From positions 1 through 44,917 of the forward strand of contig JAQWPL010000001.1 of the NCBI GenBank assembly GCA_029245395.1: a stretch of 44,917 bases of DNA, written 5' to 3'. This DNA is from Gammaproteobacteria bacterium (GTDB lineage: Bacteria; Pseudomonadota; Gammaproteobacteria; Pseudomonadales; Pseudohongiellaceae). Below are positions 8,811 to 16,472 of this stretch, one piece after another; the first letter of the stretch is position 1; each line of letters opens with the position of its first letter. A program made the translations under genes and the position numbers. The notes under the pieces are model-generated. The model saw nothing but the letters and a program-made list of their open reading frames with translations, did no database searches and was not told the origin of the DNA.

Positions 8811-10625
8811 TCAGTATTGTTTTGGTTTAGTCGATTCGATGGTGTCCTTCTTGATTGCACCAGAAAATTTCTCAACGATTTCCTGCACCGTTGTATCACT
8901 TTCAAAAGTCTGGATAGCCTCTAGCATGCGCTCTTTCTCCATTCTTTGACGCCATGCTGCAGGCGTCTCTGAATCGATACTGCCTAACTCTATGTCGAGA
9001 TCAATGTCCTTTTCAAAATAAGCATCAAAAGCTGCATTGATCCGTCGCTGCTGTTCATCGTTAAACACAGAGGCTTGGCTTTTATCCAATAGCAGGGATA
9101 TATGCTGATTGTTTGCCTTTGAAAGTAGACAGTTCGAAGCGATGCTACGGGTAATGCCATCAAGTTCCAGTTGATGAAATAAGTCTATCCAGCCATCACC
9201 CTTAAGCTCTTCCAATGCTATTTTATCTCTGGATAAAGACGATGATTGCTCGGTAGGTGCCACATCTTTTGTTGATTGTTTATTAATCTCTGATTTTTCA
9301 GAAACCGAAGCGGCTATTATTTCAGAATCGATTTGAGGGTTTTCAACTTCTTTATTGCTTGAACGGCTATGCCTGACTGCAACAGACGCTTCAGTGACTG
9401 CTGCTTCTTTCTTTTTGGCGGCTATCGCTGTTTGTGTTTCAGTTATTTCCGCTTTTTTTTTTACACTTTCACCCTTTTTTCCATCGCTGCTTTCACCACT
9501 GCCGGATTCCGGTAATGTAGCTACAGGCAAAATTGGGACACCTTCTGGTGTAAAGGCCAGCATACGCAATAAGGCCATTTCGAGGCCGGATCTTGCGTCG
9601 ATGGCATAGGGCATATCTTCCCGGCTTTTCAAGGCAACCTGGTAATACAGTTGCAGCCTCTCTGCAGAAATTTTGTTGGCATGGGATTTCACCTGATCTC
9701 TGTCACCCTGTGAATTATCAATTCCTTCCGGTACTGCCTGAGCAATAGCTATTCTATGCAAATAGGACTGCAATTCAGTCAGTACTGCGGAAAAATCCGG
9801 AGCATGGTCTGCTGCGGTTTCTATGATGTTAAGCAGCGCTACAGCATCCTGACCTATCAAAGCATCCACCAGTTCATGAATGACACTCTGGTCTATAGTG
9901 CCCAGGAATACGCTGACTTCTGAATCGGTAATATTTCCATCACAATAGCCGATGGCCTGGTCCAGAAGTGTCAGGCAATCACGTACACTACCCTGAGCAG
10001 CTCTGCCAAGTTGCCATAGTGCGGGTTCCTCAAACGGGACTTTTTCTTCTTCAAGGATGTGCTTGATGTGCTCTACCAGGCGTTCCGGGCTGATATTTTT
10101 CAGGTTGAACTGCAGACATCTGGATAATACGGTGACAGGCAGTTTTTGCGGATCAGTAGTAGCCAGTAGAAATTTGACATGGGGCGGCGGCTCTTCAAGT
10201 GTCTTGAGCAGCGCGTTGAAGCTGTGACCAGACAGCATATGCACCTCGTCAATGAGATACACTTTGAAGCGGCCTCTCGTTGGTGAATACTGGACGTTAT
10301 CCAATAATTCACGGGTGTCCTCCACCTTGGTTCTAGACGCCGCATCTACTTCAATCAAATCGATAAAACGGCCTTCGTCAATTTCAGTACAGGCACTGCA
10401 CTTGCCACAAGGCTCAGAAGTGACACCCTCTTCACAGTTCAGGCAGCGTGCAAGAATTCGAGCTATGGTGGTTTTGCCTACACCCCGGGTGCCTGTGAAA
10501 AGATAGGCATGGTGCAGTCGGTCATTGTCGAGGGAATTGATCAGGGTCTTCAGGACATGCCCCTGGCCCGCCATCTCCTGAAAGTTTCGAGGACGCCATT
10601 TTCTTGCCAGTACCTGATATGTCAT
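8811..10625 (-). CDS. dnaX: DNA polymerase III subunits tau and gamma
   Basis: The 604-residue tau is the clamp-loader ATPase. It has RKWRPRNFQEMAGQ, Walker A GTRGVGKTTIA, a zinc module with Cys at CLNCEEGVTSEPCGKCSAC, DEVHMLS, and sensor region LLATTDPQKLP. A low-complexity linker (about 370-450) precedes the tau-specific C-terminal domain that binds DnaB and the polymerase core. In the linker, codons 382-384 read GGA AAA AAG, giving a slippery heptamer at 9480-9474. In the -1 frame it is followed by GGG TGA, predicting a gamma product of about 385 residues. Order with ebfC, recR and the upstream SRP RNA is conserved in gammaproteobacteria. Confidence 0.97.
   Translation of the reverse strand: MTYQVLARKWRPRNFQEMAGQGHVLKTLINSLDNDRLHHAYLFTGTRGVGKTTIARILARCLNCEEGVTSEPCGKCSACTEIDEGRFIDLIEVDAASRTKVEDTRELLDNVQYSPTRGRFKVYLIDEVHMLSGHSFNALLKTLEEPPPHVKFLLATTDPQKLPVTVLSRCLQFNLKNISPERLVEHIKHILEEEKVPFEEPALWQLGRAAQGSVRDCLTLLDQAIGYCDGNITDSEVSVFLGTIDQSVIHELVDALIGQDAVALLNIIETAADHAPDFSAVLTELQSYLHRIAIAQAVPEGIDNSQGDRDQVKSHANKISAERLQLYYQVALKSREDMPYAIDARSGLEMALLRMLAFTPEGVPILPVATLPESGSGESSDGKKGESVKKKAEITETQTAIAAKKKEAAVTEASVAVRHSRSSNKEVENPQIDSEIIAASVSEKSEINKQSTKDVAPTEQSSSLSRDKIALEELKGDGWIDLFHQLELDGITRSIASNCLLSKANNQHISLLLDKSQASVFNDEQQRRINAAFDAYFEKDIDLDIELGSIDSETPAAWRQRMEKERMLEAIQTFESDTTVQEIVEKFSGAIKKDTIESTKPKQY
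9469..9480 (-). promoter_or_regulatory. dnaX: Putative programmed -1 frameshift site in dnaX (tau/gamma)
   Basis: On the minus strand the heptamer A AAA AAG occupies 9480-9474 in the X XXY YYZ phase. The -1 frame then reads GGG and TGA (stop at 9471-9469). E. coli dnaX uses the same heptamer followed by GAG TGA to produce gamma. A second tract of ten A residues lies just downstream (9462-9453). Slippage there to -1 would also stop after four codons. A strong upstream Shine-Dalgarno stimulator and downstream hairpin were not evident by eye. Confidence 0.65.
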
Positions 10626-10749
10626 TGGATTCGATTTGCTACCTGTCAGCGATTGACCAGACGCTGTGCTTTGATTGAATTATTCCTGCTCTTGTAATGG
10701 TCTGGGAATGTCTACTGAAATTCTGATCCGTAATCTATTTCAATGTTGC

Positions 10750-10773
10750 ACTTTCTTACTTTCTTACTTTCTT
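10750..10773. repeat. 8-bp tandem repeat (ACTTTCTT x3)
   Basis: Three perfect copies of ACTTTCTT lie between the SRP RNA and dnaX. On the minus strand this is an A/G-rich stretch just after the end of the SRP RNA transcript and 125 bp upstream of dnaX. Confidence 0.8.
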
Positions 10774-10827
10774 ATTTTTGTACTTTTTAAACCCCGCATT
10801 GTTGGGGGCTCTTCTTGTCTAAATGGA

Positions 10828-10932
10828 GGTGGCCCTTGCCAGCCACACCCCGGCACATGAATTAGCCGTTACCGCTGCTCCCTTCCGGGCCTGACGGGGT
10901 TCACAACCTAGCATTGCGAGGGGACCGACAAG
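10828..10932 (-). ncRNA. ffs: Signal recognition particle RNA (4.5S, bacterial small type)
   Basis: Read on the minus strand, the segment contains GTGAACCCCGTCAGGCC, then CGGAAGGGAGCAGCGGTAACGG and TGCCGGGGTGTGGCTGGC. These are the conserved domain IV with its GGAA tetraloop and asymmetric loop that binds Ffh. The flanking arms can pair (GGTCCC with GGGCC) to close a rod of about 100 nt. The RNA with Ffh targets membrane proteins to the translocon. Ends are approximate. The position immediately upstream of dnaX is common in gammaproteobacteria. A weak CCCC/GGGG hairpin with a short T stretch at about 10791-10808 may end the transcript. Confidence 0.92.
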
Positions 10933-11095
10933 AGACACCACTAAGCAATTCCCTGTTAAACGGGGAAGATAATGATGTTAAACGGTTTGCCCACTGTTGC
11001 ATAGCCTGAGACAGGTTATCAGGCAAAACCGCGGCGCATTATCTGGAAATTTCGTCGGGGAATCAACAAAACGGCCATGCACTTAGGTGAAAGGT

Positions 11096-12646
11096 TTAAG
11101 GTGACAAGCTCACGGGGGTAACGGTAAAGCCTTCCTCCCGTAACAATGCCACCACACTACCTTCCCCAAGCAGGTGGGCAGATCCGATCACAACGAAATA
11201 GTTTCCGGCCTCGGCGTCGGTATATGCAGCAATTTTTTCGCTCATATCCATGTTTCGCTGTGTATAAAGAATATCCATAAGGCCTTCAAGGTCGGCCATT
11301 TCAGTTGGAGTCATGCCTTGCATTTCAAATTCGGAGAACAACATTTCAGTCAATGGCAGCTTGTCTGCGCACTTCCAGGCGTTTATCAATTTCTCGATTT
11401 CTTCACTGCCAGTTCCCATTGACTTCAGGGTATAGGCCAAAAATGTTTCGGCATTCAGGTTTTCAAGAAACCCTATCTGTTGCTGTATGGATTCCAGTTC
11501 AAGAATTTCCATAGTGGCAGATTTTTGCGCCAGGAAATAACTCTCCAGACCGTATTCGGGCAAGTAGCCAAGTGCATTCATTTGCAAACTGGACAGCATG
11601 AGCGTCAAGAACCAGGGTTGCATACCCATAAAATTTTCTGCTGGAAGCCCCATCCCGCCCATTACTCTTCTGAACTCAGCCAGCACTTCGGGGGAAATAA
11701 CATTAGCCAGAGTCTGCCCTTGTGGCAGCATTCCCCGGCTTTGCAAACTCATCATAACCGCCGGATCACTGGCAGAAGTCGGATCCACTTCGAAGACCAG
11801 AAAATCTGCATTCCGGTAAGTATTTTCAATTTCCGCGGGTAACGGATAGAAACTCTCTTTACCTACATGAATAGAACCAAACAAGTACAACTGACTGTTA
11901 TTACTGGCCAACTCAGGACTTAGCACTTGCCAGAGCAAGGATGAAGTCGGATCAAGGCAAGCTTCAGTGGCATCAAGCTCGGTTGTGACCTGAGCTAGTG
12001 GAATCCCTTCCAGATTATTGACAGAAAGCCTTTGCTCCAAATCAGCCCAAATATTTTGCCAGCCTGGTTCTGCATTAATTGCGTCATAGAGTTCTATTGC
12101 TTCAAATGCTGTTGATATTTCTCCGGCAAATTGATCCCATTCATTTGCCGTCGTCCACGCAGCCATTCTTAGAACCTGGCTATCAGGCAACAGCGCCACT
12201 CTTTCGATGAAACGTAGGCCCAGTTGAGGATGGGCGTAAACCATCTCCAGAGCAGTATTGTCTTCGGCCATCCTGGCTGAAACAATTTGTAAACCCTGGC
12301 TGGTTATGCCTTCGCCAAGTAATTTTCCATAGGCTTCAAGGTCATCAAAATAAGTAAGTACCAACAGTCGAAGGAAAAGCTGCTCACTGTTATGGATGCC
12401 TATGAAAAGAGGCGAATCATTCGGCCCTTTGGCATCGGGAAAGTTGGCTTTCAGGGCATCAGGCGCCTGATCCTGGGTAGTGATGATGTCCCAGTTTCCA
12501 AAAACTCCTCGAACACCAATAGTGTCGTTTCGGTAAAGGGCATTGCTATTAATCGCCTGGGCGAGGGATTGCTCTGCAAGAACTAGAATACAGGCAAGCA
12601 ACAACATGCTTCGGCATGCAACTTTGAAGGGAATGGTTAAATCCAT
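11096..12646 (-). CDS. TraB/GumN family protein, secreted
   Basis: The 516-residue protein has a signal peptide (hydrophobic residues about 11-29, ending SLAQA). Residues from about 250 to the end match TraB/GumN: LYLFGSIHVGKESFYPLP, then DFLVFEVD, and the C-terminal VVIGSAHLLGEGSVVALL with the paired Gly-His motifs that form the putative metal-binding/active site of this erythromycin-esterase-like fold. Family members include the metalloprotease TIKI; bacterial roles are largely unknown. The first 220 residues after the signal form an extra domain I do not recognise. No operon partner; the IS-disrupted exporter lies upstream. Confidence 0.85.
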   Translation of the reverse strand: MDLTIPFKVACRSMLLLACILVLAEQSLAQAINSNALYRNDTIGVRGVFGNWDIITTQDQAPDALKANFPDAKGPNDSPLFIGIHNSEQLFLRLLVLTYFDDLEAYGKLLGEGITSQGLQIVSARMAEDNTALEMVYAHPQLGLRFIERVALLPDSQVLRMAAWTTANEWDQFAGEISTAFEAIELYDAINAEPGWQNIWADLEQRLSVNNLEGIPLAQVTTELDATEACLDPTSSLLWQVLSPELASNNSQLYLFGSIHVGKESFYPLPAEIENTYRNADFLVFEVDPTSASDPAVMMSLQSRGMLPQGQTLANVISPEVLAEFRRVMGGMGLPAENFMGMQPWFLTLMLSSLQMNALGYLPEYGLESYFLAQKSATMEILELESIQQQIGFLENLNAETFLAYTLKSMGTGSEEIEKLINAWKCADKLPLTEMLFSEFEMQGMTPTEMADLEGLMDILYTQRNMDMSEKIAAYTDAEAGNYFVVIGSAHLLGEGSVVALLREEGFTVTPVSLSP

Positions 12647-12684
12647 TGGCTAAAACCTGGCAATCTTTTTATATGTGAATTCAT

Positions 12685-12768
12685 AGTTACATTCAAAGCT
12701 AAATGCATAGTTAAATGTTTAGTTAAATGTTTAGTTAAATATATAGTTGAATATAGAGATAACTACAT
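12685..12768. repeat. 12-bp period degenerate tandem repeat, about 7 units
   Basis: Successive 12-mers beginning at 12685 read AGTTACATTCAA, AGCTAAATGCAT, AGTTAAATGTTT, AGTTAAATGTTT, AGTTAAATATAT, AGTTGAATATAG and AGATAACTACAT. The central two are identical and divergence grows outward. The array lies in an AT-rich gap upstream of the TraB/GumN gene. The wider gap 12647-12970 holds no convincing gene; it has further GAATTC-rich and AT-rich sequence only. Confidence 0.85.
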
Positions 12769-12970
12769 AAGTGAATTCGTAGATAATTTCATTGTAAGGG
12801 AAAATGCCAGAGAATAAAGATGGGCAGGAATCGACCTGAATGTCCGTTAGCTGCCTTGCATTGAAGTTATGCTAGGACATCAAATACCCGCTCGTCCCTG
12901 AACAGGCAATGCAACAATAGCATACAACTTTGTAATTGAATTCAAATTAGAATATTAATTATCAATATTA

Positions 12971-13092
12971 TCATATTGTTATGATATCACTTTTATGTTG
13001 TTTCGATATTGAATTCAGGAATTCCTGGCGTGCAATACCTTTTAATTCGGTCTTTTCCAGGCGGTAAATACGATCAGCATGCAAAACCGTTT
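12971..13092 (-). pseudogene. ABC-type peptide exporter, C-terminal tail remnant
   Basis: Directly adjacent to the left inverted repeat of the IS, the minus-strand frame reads KTVLHADRIYRLEKTELKG and ends at TGA 12973-12971 after about 40 residues. TxxxADRIYxL is the segment just after the H-loop in exporters such as CvaB/LagD-type transporters (compare AHRxETIxxADRV). The ATPase core and membrane domain are gone. On the other side of the IS is the N-terminal part of an HlyD-type partner. In such operons the HlyD gene comes first and the ABC gene second, matching the order here. Confidence 0.6.
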
Positions 13093-13116
13093 TGGACTTC
13101 CCAGCCTTTACTAGAC
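13093..13116 (+). repeat. IS terminal inverted repeat, left
   Basis: This end begins TGGACTTCCCAGCCTTT and continues to CTAGAC. It matches the reverse complement of 14298-14321 at 23 of 24 positions, with A here and G there at the single mismatch. It contains the orfB stop codon at 13111-13113. Confidence 0.95.
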
Positions 13117-13932
13117 ATTTTCTAGCTTGGAAAAATAGTTTTCTTCAAATTTCACTGGAGAAATGCCTCCAGTATAACTATGCCGTTTAATCGGATTGTA
13201 GAACATCTCAATAAAATTGAATATCTCTGTCTTTGCATCACTTCTTGTTGAGTATATTTTCCGCTGAGTGACTCGTTTTTTAAACGTGGCAAAGAAGCTT
13301 TCAGCAACGGCATTATCATGGCAGTTTCCCCGACGGCTCATTGATGGTTTAAGATTGTTTGCCCGTAAGAACGCCAAGTAATCTGCGCTACCATATTGGC
13401 TACCCTGGTCACTATGCACCAGCACTGTCTCTTTGGGTTGCCTCTTCCATACGGCCATCATAAGAGCTCGAATCACCAAGTGCCGATCAATGTTTTTATC
13501 CATCGACCAACCAACAATGCGCCGAGAAAATAAATCCAGCACAGTAGCGACATATAAAAAACCTTCATGTGTACGCACATAAGTAATGTCACTCACCCTG
13601 GCAAGGTTCGGTATGTCAGGGTTAAAGTTGCGATCTAAAACATTGTCAGCAACGCTGGCCAACTTGCCACCTTTAATATAACGACGTTTATAGCCTATTT
13701 GAGCTTTAAGCTTGTTCTCCCGCATAATCCTCGCCACGCGATGAACGCTGCAAGCCTCACCTGCATCACGAAGATCTCGATGAATCCACGGGCTACCGTA
13801 TGTGCCGCCACTGGCGATATAAAATTCCTTTATCCGTTTCAATAACCGCTGATCTTCAATAGCGTGATCAGATAAGGGTTTGTCCAACCACGCATAAAAC
13901 CCACTGCGATGTAATTTGAAAACACGGCACAT
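13111..13932 (-). CDS. IS3-family transposase OrfB (DDE integrase core)
   Basis: The 273-residue frame carries the rve catalytic core: first Asp in RVSDITYVRTHEGFLY, second Asp in VLVHSDQGSQYGSADY, and Glu in CHDNAVAESFFATFKKR, followed by FYNPIKRHSYTGG. An HTH_21-like segment (GTYGSPWIHRDLR) precedes it. The frame is open upstream of ATG 13932 and reads KYVFIRDHRHEFSIEA, the usual N-terminal OrfB sequence. The protein is therefore most likely made as an OrfAB fusion spanning 13111-14264 after -1 frameshifting at 14013-14019. Confidence 0.95.
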   Translation of the reverse strand: MCRVFKLHRSGFYAWLDKPLSDHAIEDQRLLKRIKEFYIASGGTYGSPWIHRDLRDAGEACSVHRVARIMRENKLKAQIGYKRRYIKGGKLASVADNVLDRNFNPDIPNLARVSDITYVRTHEGFLYVATVLDLFSRRIVGWSMDKNIDRHLVIRALMMAVWKRQPKETVLVHSDQGSQYGSADYLAFLRANNLKPSMSRRGNCHDNAVAESFFATFKKRVTQRKIYSTRSDAKTEIFNFIEMFYNPIKRHSYTGGISPVKFEENYFSKLENV

Positions 13933-13979
13933 GGCCTCAATGGAAAACTCATGCCGATGATCACGAATAAAAACGTACT

Positions 13980-14264
13980 TTACCCGGGGTCGTTGGCAAA
14001 GTACTTTGCGGCCTTTTTTAGAATGTCACGCTCCTCGGTTACACGTCGCAAGTCTGCTTTGAGGCGAGCATTCTCAGCTTCTATATCTGGTTTGTTGGCT
14101 TGTCGAGGGCTCGGTTCGCCGTACTTCTTAAGCCAGGCATACAAGCTGTGGGTGGTGGTGCCGAGCCGCTCGGCCACATCTGCTACTGAATAGCCTCGGT
14201 CAGTCACTTGCTTTACTGCTTCGATTTTAAATTCTTCTGTATATCGCTTGCTGGTCATAAACAC
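13980..14264 (-). CDS. IS3-family OrfA (HTH, transposase helper)
   Basis: The 94-residue protein has the HTH_Tnp_1 pattern RYTEEFKIEAVKQVTDRGYS, then VADVAERLGTTTHSLYAWLK, followed by a leucine-zipper-like helix (ARLKADLRRVTEERDILKKA). OrfA binds the IS ends and dimerises. The ATG lies just inside the right inverted repeat. The frame ends at TAA 13980-13982 past the slippery site. Confidence 0.95.
   Translation of the reverse strand: MFMTSKRYTEEFKIEAVKQVTDRGYSVADVAERLGTTTHSLYAWLKKYGEPSPRQANKPDIEAENARLKADLRRVTEERDILKKAAKYFANDPG
14013..14019 (-). promoter_or_regulatory. Frameshift heptamer A AAA AAG between orfA and orfB
   Basis: In the orfA frame the codons are CTA AAA AAG. A -1 slip leads straight into GRKVLCQRPRVKYVFIRDHR and the orfB frame. 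This is the standard IS3-family expression signal. Its position agrees with the two frames being offset by -1. Confidence 0.85.
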
Positions 14265-14297
14265 CTCTCATAGAGTTACATTTTAACGCTATTTGGT

Positions 14298-14321
14298 GTC
14301 TAGCAAAGGCTGGGAAGTCCA
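14298..14321 (-). repeat. IS terminal inverted repeat, right
   Basis: This is the partner of 13093-13116 with one mismatch in 24. Its outer edge falls inside the HlyD-like reading frame, which then ends within the IS at 14300. Confidence 0.95.
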
Positions 14322-14851
14322 TATTTATGTTTTAACAATTCCCCTGCTTTTTCTTCGTTAGCCAGAAAGTTTTCCATCCATGATTTCTGGCGCTTCAGAC
14401 TAATCATCTCAGAATGCAGTTGAAGTACTTTGACCCGGTGAGATTCTCTCTCCCCTTCGATTAACTGCTTGATCAATTCTTGCTGATGCAAGTTTTCACT
14501 CAACAGTTTGCTTCCAAGAGCATTGCCATCCAGTGCAGTTAAACCCTGCCTGATAATCATCAAGGTTTCCCCTATTCCCACCCTTTCACCTTGACCAACC
14601 GACAACTTCTCCACTATCCCTTCGGTCGGTGCCCTGATCTGCACTGTGCCCCTGTCCGAAACAAGCACACCTGAAACGCGTGTTTTTCTGTGGTATTCCC
14701 CGGTAACAAGAAACCAGCAGCAAAAGAAGACAAGCATCAATATCAGGATTGTCAGAACTGCCATACCCACAGGAGAGCTGTGGGAGCATTCTCCCCAGTG
14801 CCGCTCACTCTGGTGAACAAGAGCTTCCTGCCGAAATAACTGGCCTTTCAC
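14300..14851 (-). pseudogene. HlyD/CvaA-type exporter adaptor, N-terminal fragment cut by an IS
   Basis: From GTG 14851 the protein begins with LFRQEALVHQ, as in CvaA-like adaptors. It has one transmembrane helix at about 30-50, a biotinyl/lipoyl-like segment GTVQIRAPTEGIVEKLSVGQGERVGIGETL, and the start of the coiled-coil arm. It should continue to about 400 residues but enters the IS after residue 176, the last seven residues (GLPSLC region) being IS-encoded. These adaptors link an inner-membrane ABC exporter to an outer-membrane channel to secrete microcins or other peptides. The C-terminal tail of such an ABC exporter lies on the far side of the IS. Confidence 0.85.
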
Positions 14852-15111
14852 TGTCCCTGGTCTCTATACATGCCTGCTGGCAAATACAGCTTAGACCTGG
14901 ATTCATGATTTCGCCAAAGAGAAATTATTAGACTATGTATGTGGCTGGCTTTTATGTGCTTATGGTATAGTGCAAATTCTTTTGCAGGCCGGAAATAACG
15001 TTACTGAACTCGCGGAAACCAGCCTCTTAATTTTCTGGCGTCATACAAAAGAAACTAACGAATTATTTAAAATACACAGTAAATAAGTACATTAAACGGC
15101 AGTTCGAAAAA

Positions 15112-15474
15112 ATGATAAAAAAACTGATTTTCCTTGTTTCACTCATCATTTCTACTCAGACAATGGCGCACCATTCTTTTGCCATTTATGATTTCGCAAC
15201 CCAAGTCCCTTTTGATGGCGTAGTAGACACCATAAAATTCCGTAATCCGCATATTGAAATGACCCTTAAGATCATCAATGTAGATGGCGAAGAAGAAATA
15301 ATTCATTTTATCGAAGGCGCCCCCGCCAACATGATGGTACGTAGTGGTGTTCGTCCTGCCATGATGTCACCTGGCACCAAACTACATGCAGTAGGCTCAC
15401 CTTTGATCGAAGATTCCACCAAATATTTTCTCCGGTCTATCCGTACAGAGGATGGAACGGTCTATGCAAACTAA
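15112..15474 (+). CDS. DUF6152-like secreted protein
   Basis: This 120-residue protein has a signal peptide ending TMAHHSF. The mature part resembles the DUF6152 family: HHSFAIYDF near the start, a first strand (FDGVVDTIKFRNPHIEM) matching the GxVxxxxWxNPHxxx signature, and GTKLHAVGSPLIEDSTKYF late in the domain. Its function is unknown; the fold is probably a small periplasmic beta barrel. Two more copies of this domain lie at 27436-27852 and at the N-terminus of 27898-29028. It is followed after 73 bp by a hydroxycinnamoyl-CoA lyase gene on the same strand, so they may form an operon. Confidence 0.75.
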   Translation: MIKKLIFLVSLIISTQTMAHHSFAIYDFATQVPFDGVVDTIKFRNPHIEMTLKIINVDGEEEIIHFIEGAPANMMVRSGVRPAMMSPGTKLHAVGSPLIEDSTKYFLRSIRTEDGTVYAN

Positions 15475-15547
15475 TTCTGAATAAGAATCTGACGTATTAT
15501 TATTTAAAACATTTCATATCCAATTCATCCAATCTAGGAAGTATAGA

Positions 15548-16390
15548 ATGAGCACACCCAACGAACCTTGGGGCAACACCGTAGATGTTGAATTTGAAGA
15601 TGACATTGCCTTTGTCTTTTTCAATCGCCCTGAAAAAAAGAATTGCATGAGTCCTGCTTTGAACAGGGAAATGTACGCAACGCTCCATACGCTTGAGTTG
15701 GATGAACGCTGCAAAGTGGTTGTCCTGACTGGACGTGGTGAAGCCTGGTCGGCTGGCATGGATCTTAAGGAGTATTTCCGGGAAACCGATAACAAGGGAG
15801 ACGCATTTAAGATGCATACCCGCGACGAATCCCAGGCCTGGCAACAGATCAAATTACGCTTTCATGCAAAACCAACCATCGCCATGGTGAACGGCTGGGT
15901 CTTTGGCGGAGCATTTACTCCACTCACATCCTGTGATCTGGCAATTTCCTCAGATGACGCCACCTATGGCGTGTCTGAAGTAAACTGGGGGATCATCCCC
16001 GGGGGCAACGTCACCAAGGTGCTAGCGGATACCATAGGCCAGCGTAATGCTTTGTACTACATTATGACCGGAGAAACATTCCAGGGCCCTAAAGCCGCCC
16101 AAATGGGGCTGGTAAACGAATCTGTTCCTGCCGATCAGCTAAAAGCTCGTGTTGTGGAACTAGCGAAGGAGTTAATGAAAAAAGACCCGGTTGTACTGCG
16201 TTCTGCCAAGGAAGTATTCAAACGCATCGGGGCCATGGACTGGGATACAGCGAATGATTACATCTATGCAAAATCAGACGGTGCGATTTTGCGCAGCGGT
16301 GGTGAATTTCGCAATGGTGCCATGAAGGCATTTTTAGATGACAAGAAACTCAAGCCAGGATTGGATACCTACGACAAGGAAGACAAATAA
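15548..16390 (+). CDS. ech: Hydroxycinnamoyl-CoA hydratase-lyase (feruloyl-CoA hydratase/lyase)
   Basis: This crotonase-fold enzyme converts feruloyl- or p-coumaroyl-CoA to vanillin or 4-hydroxybenzaldehyde plus acetyl-CoA. The 280-residue sequence follows the Pseudomonas enzyme closely: FFNRPEKKNCMSPALNREM, SAGMDLKEYFRE, AMVNGWVFGGAFTPL, GVSEVNWGIIPG and LYYIMTGETF. Tyr76, Glu144 and Tyr240 align with the residues reported as important in HCHL (Tyr75, Glu143, Tyr239). The position of Ser123 is Thr124 here. An AGGAAG ribosome site precedes ATG 15548. The CoA ligase and vanillin dehydrogenase that normally accompany it are not in the window. A different aryl-enoyl-CoA substrate is possible. 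Confidence 0.88.
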   Translation: MSTPNEPWGNTVDVEFEDDIAFVFFNRPEKKNCMSPALNREMYATLHTLELDERCKVVVLTGRGEAWSAGMDLKEYFRETDNKGDAFKMHTRDESQAWQQIKLRFHAKPTIAMVNGWVFGGAFTPLTSCDLAISSDDATYGVSEVNWGIIPGGNVTKVLADTIGQRNALYYIMTGETFQGPKAAQMGLVNESVPADQLKARVVELAKELMKKDPVVLRSAKEVFKRIGAMDWDTANDYIYAKSDGAILRSGGEFRNGAMKAFLDDKKLKPGLDTYDKEDK

Positions 16391-16419
16391 ACCAAGGGCT
16401 GTTATTTCCGCTAACCAAG

Positions 16420-16442
16420 AGCCGGCCATCGCCGGCTTTTTT
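16420..16442 (+). terminator. Rho-independent terminator after the CoA lyase gene
   Basis: AGCCGGC-CATC-GCCGGCT forms a GC-rich hairpin at 16420-16437 followed by six T residues. It is 30 bp beyond the stop codon. Confidence 0.92.
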
Positions 16443-16472
16443 ACCTCTCCATTTTAACCCTGCACAGAATAC

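Larger units (their letters stand above)
13093..14321 (-). mobile_element. Complete IS3-family insertion sequence, 1229 bp
   Basis: The element is bounded by 24-bp inverted repeats (13093-13116 and 14298-14321) with one mismatch. It encodes OrfA (13980-14264) and OrfB (13111-13932, open further upstream to the frameshift site) on the minus strand. An A6G heptamer at 14019-14013 is placed for OrfAB fusion by -1 frameshifting. The flanking bases (TTT on the left, TAT on the right) are not a matching target duplication, and different genes lie on each side, suggesting a deletion or recombination after insertion. Both frames are intact, so the element may be active. Confidence 0.93.

Noticed and set aside
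12685-12768. CRISPR array
   Set aside because: The units are 12 bp and contiguous, with no spacers and no cas genes nearby.
14586-14789. Alternative minus-strand frame inside the HlyD fragment
   Set aside because: It lies in another frame of the HlyD-like gene and lacks any similarity.
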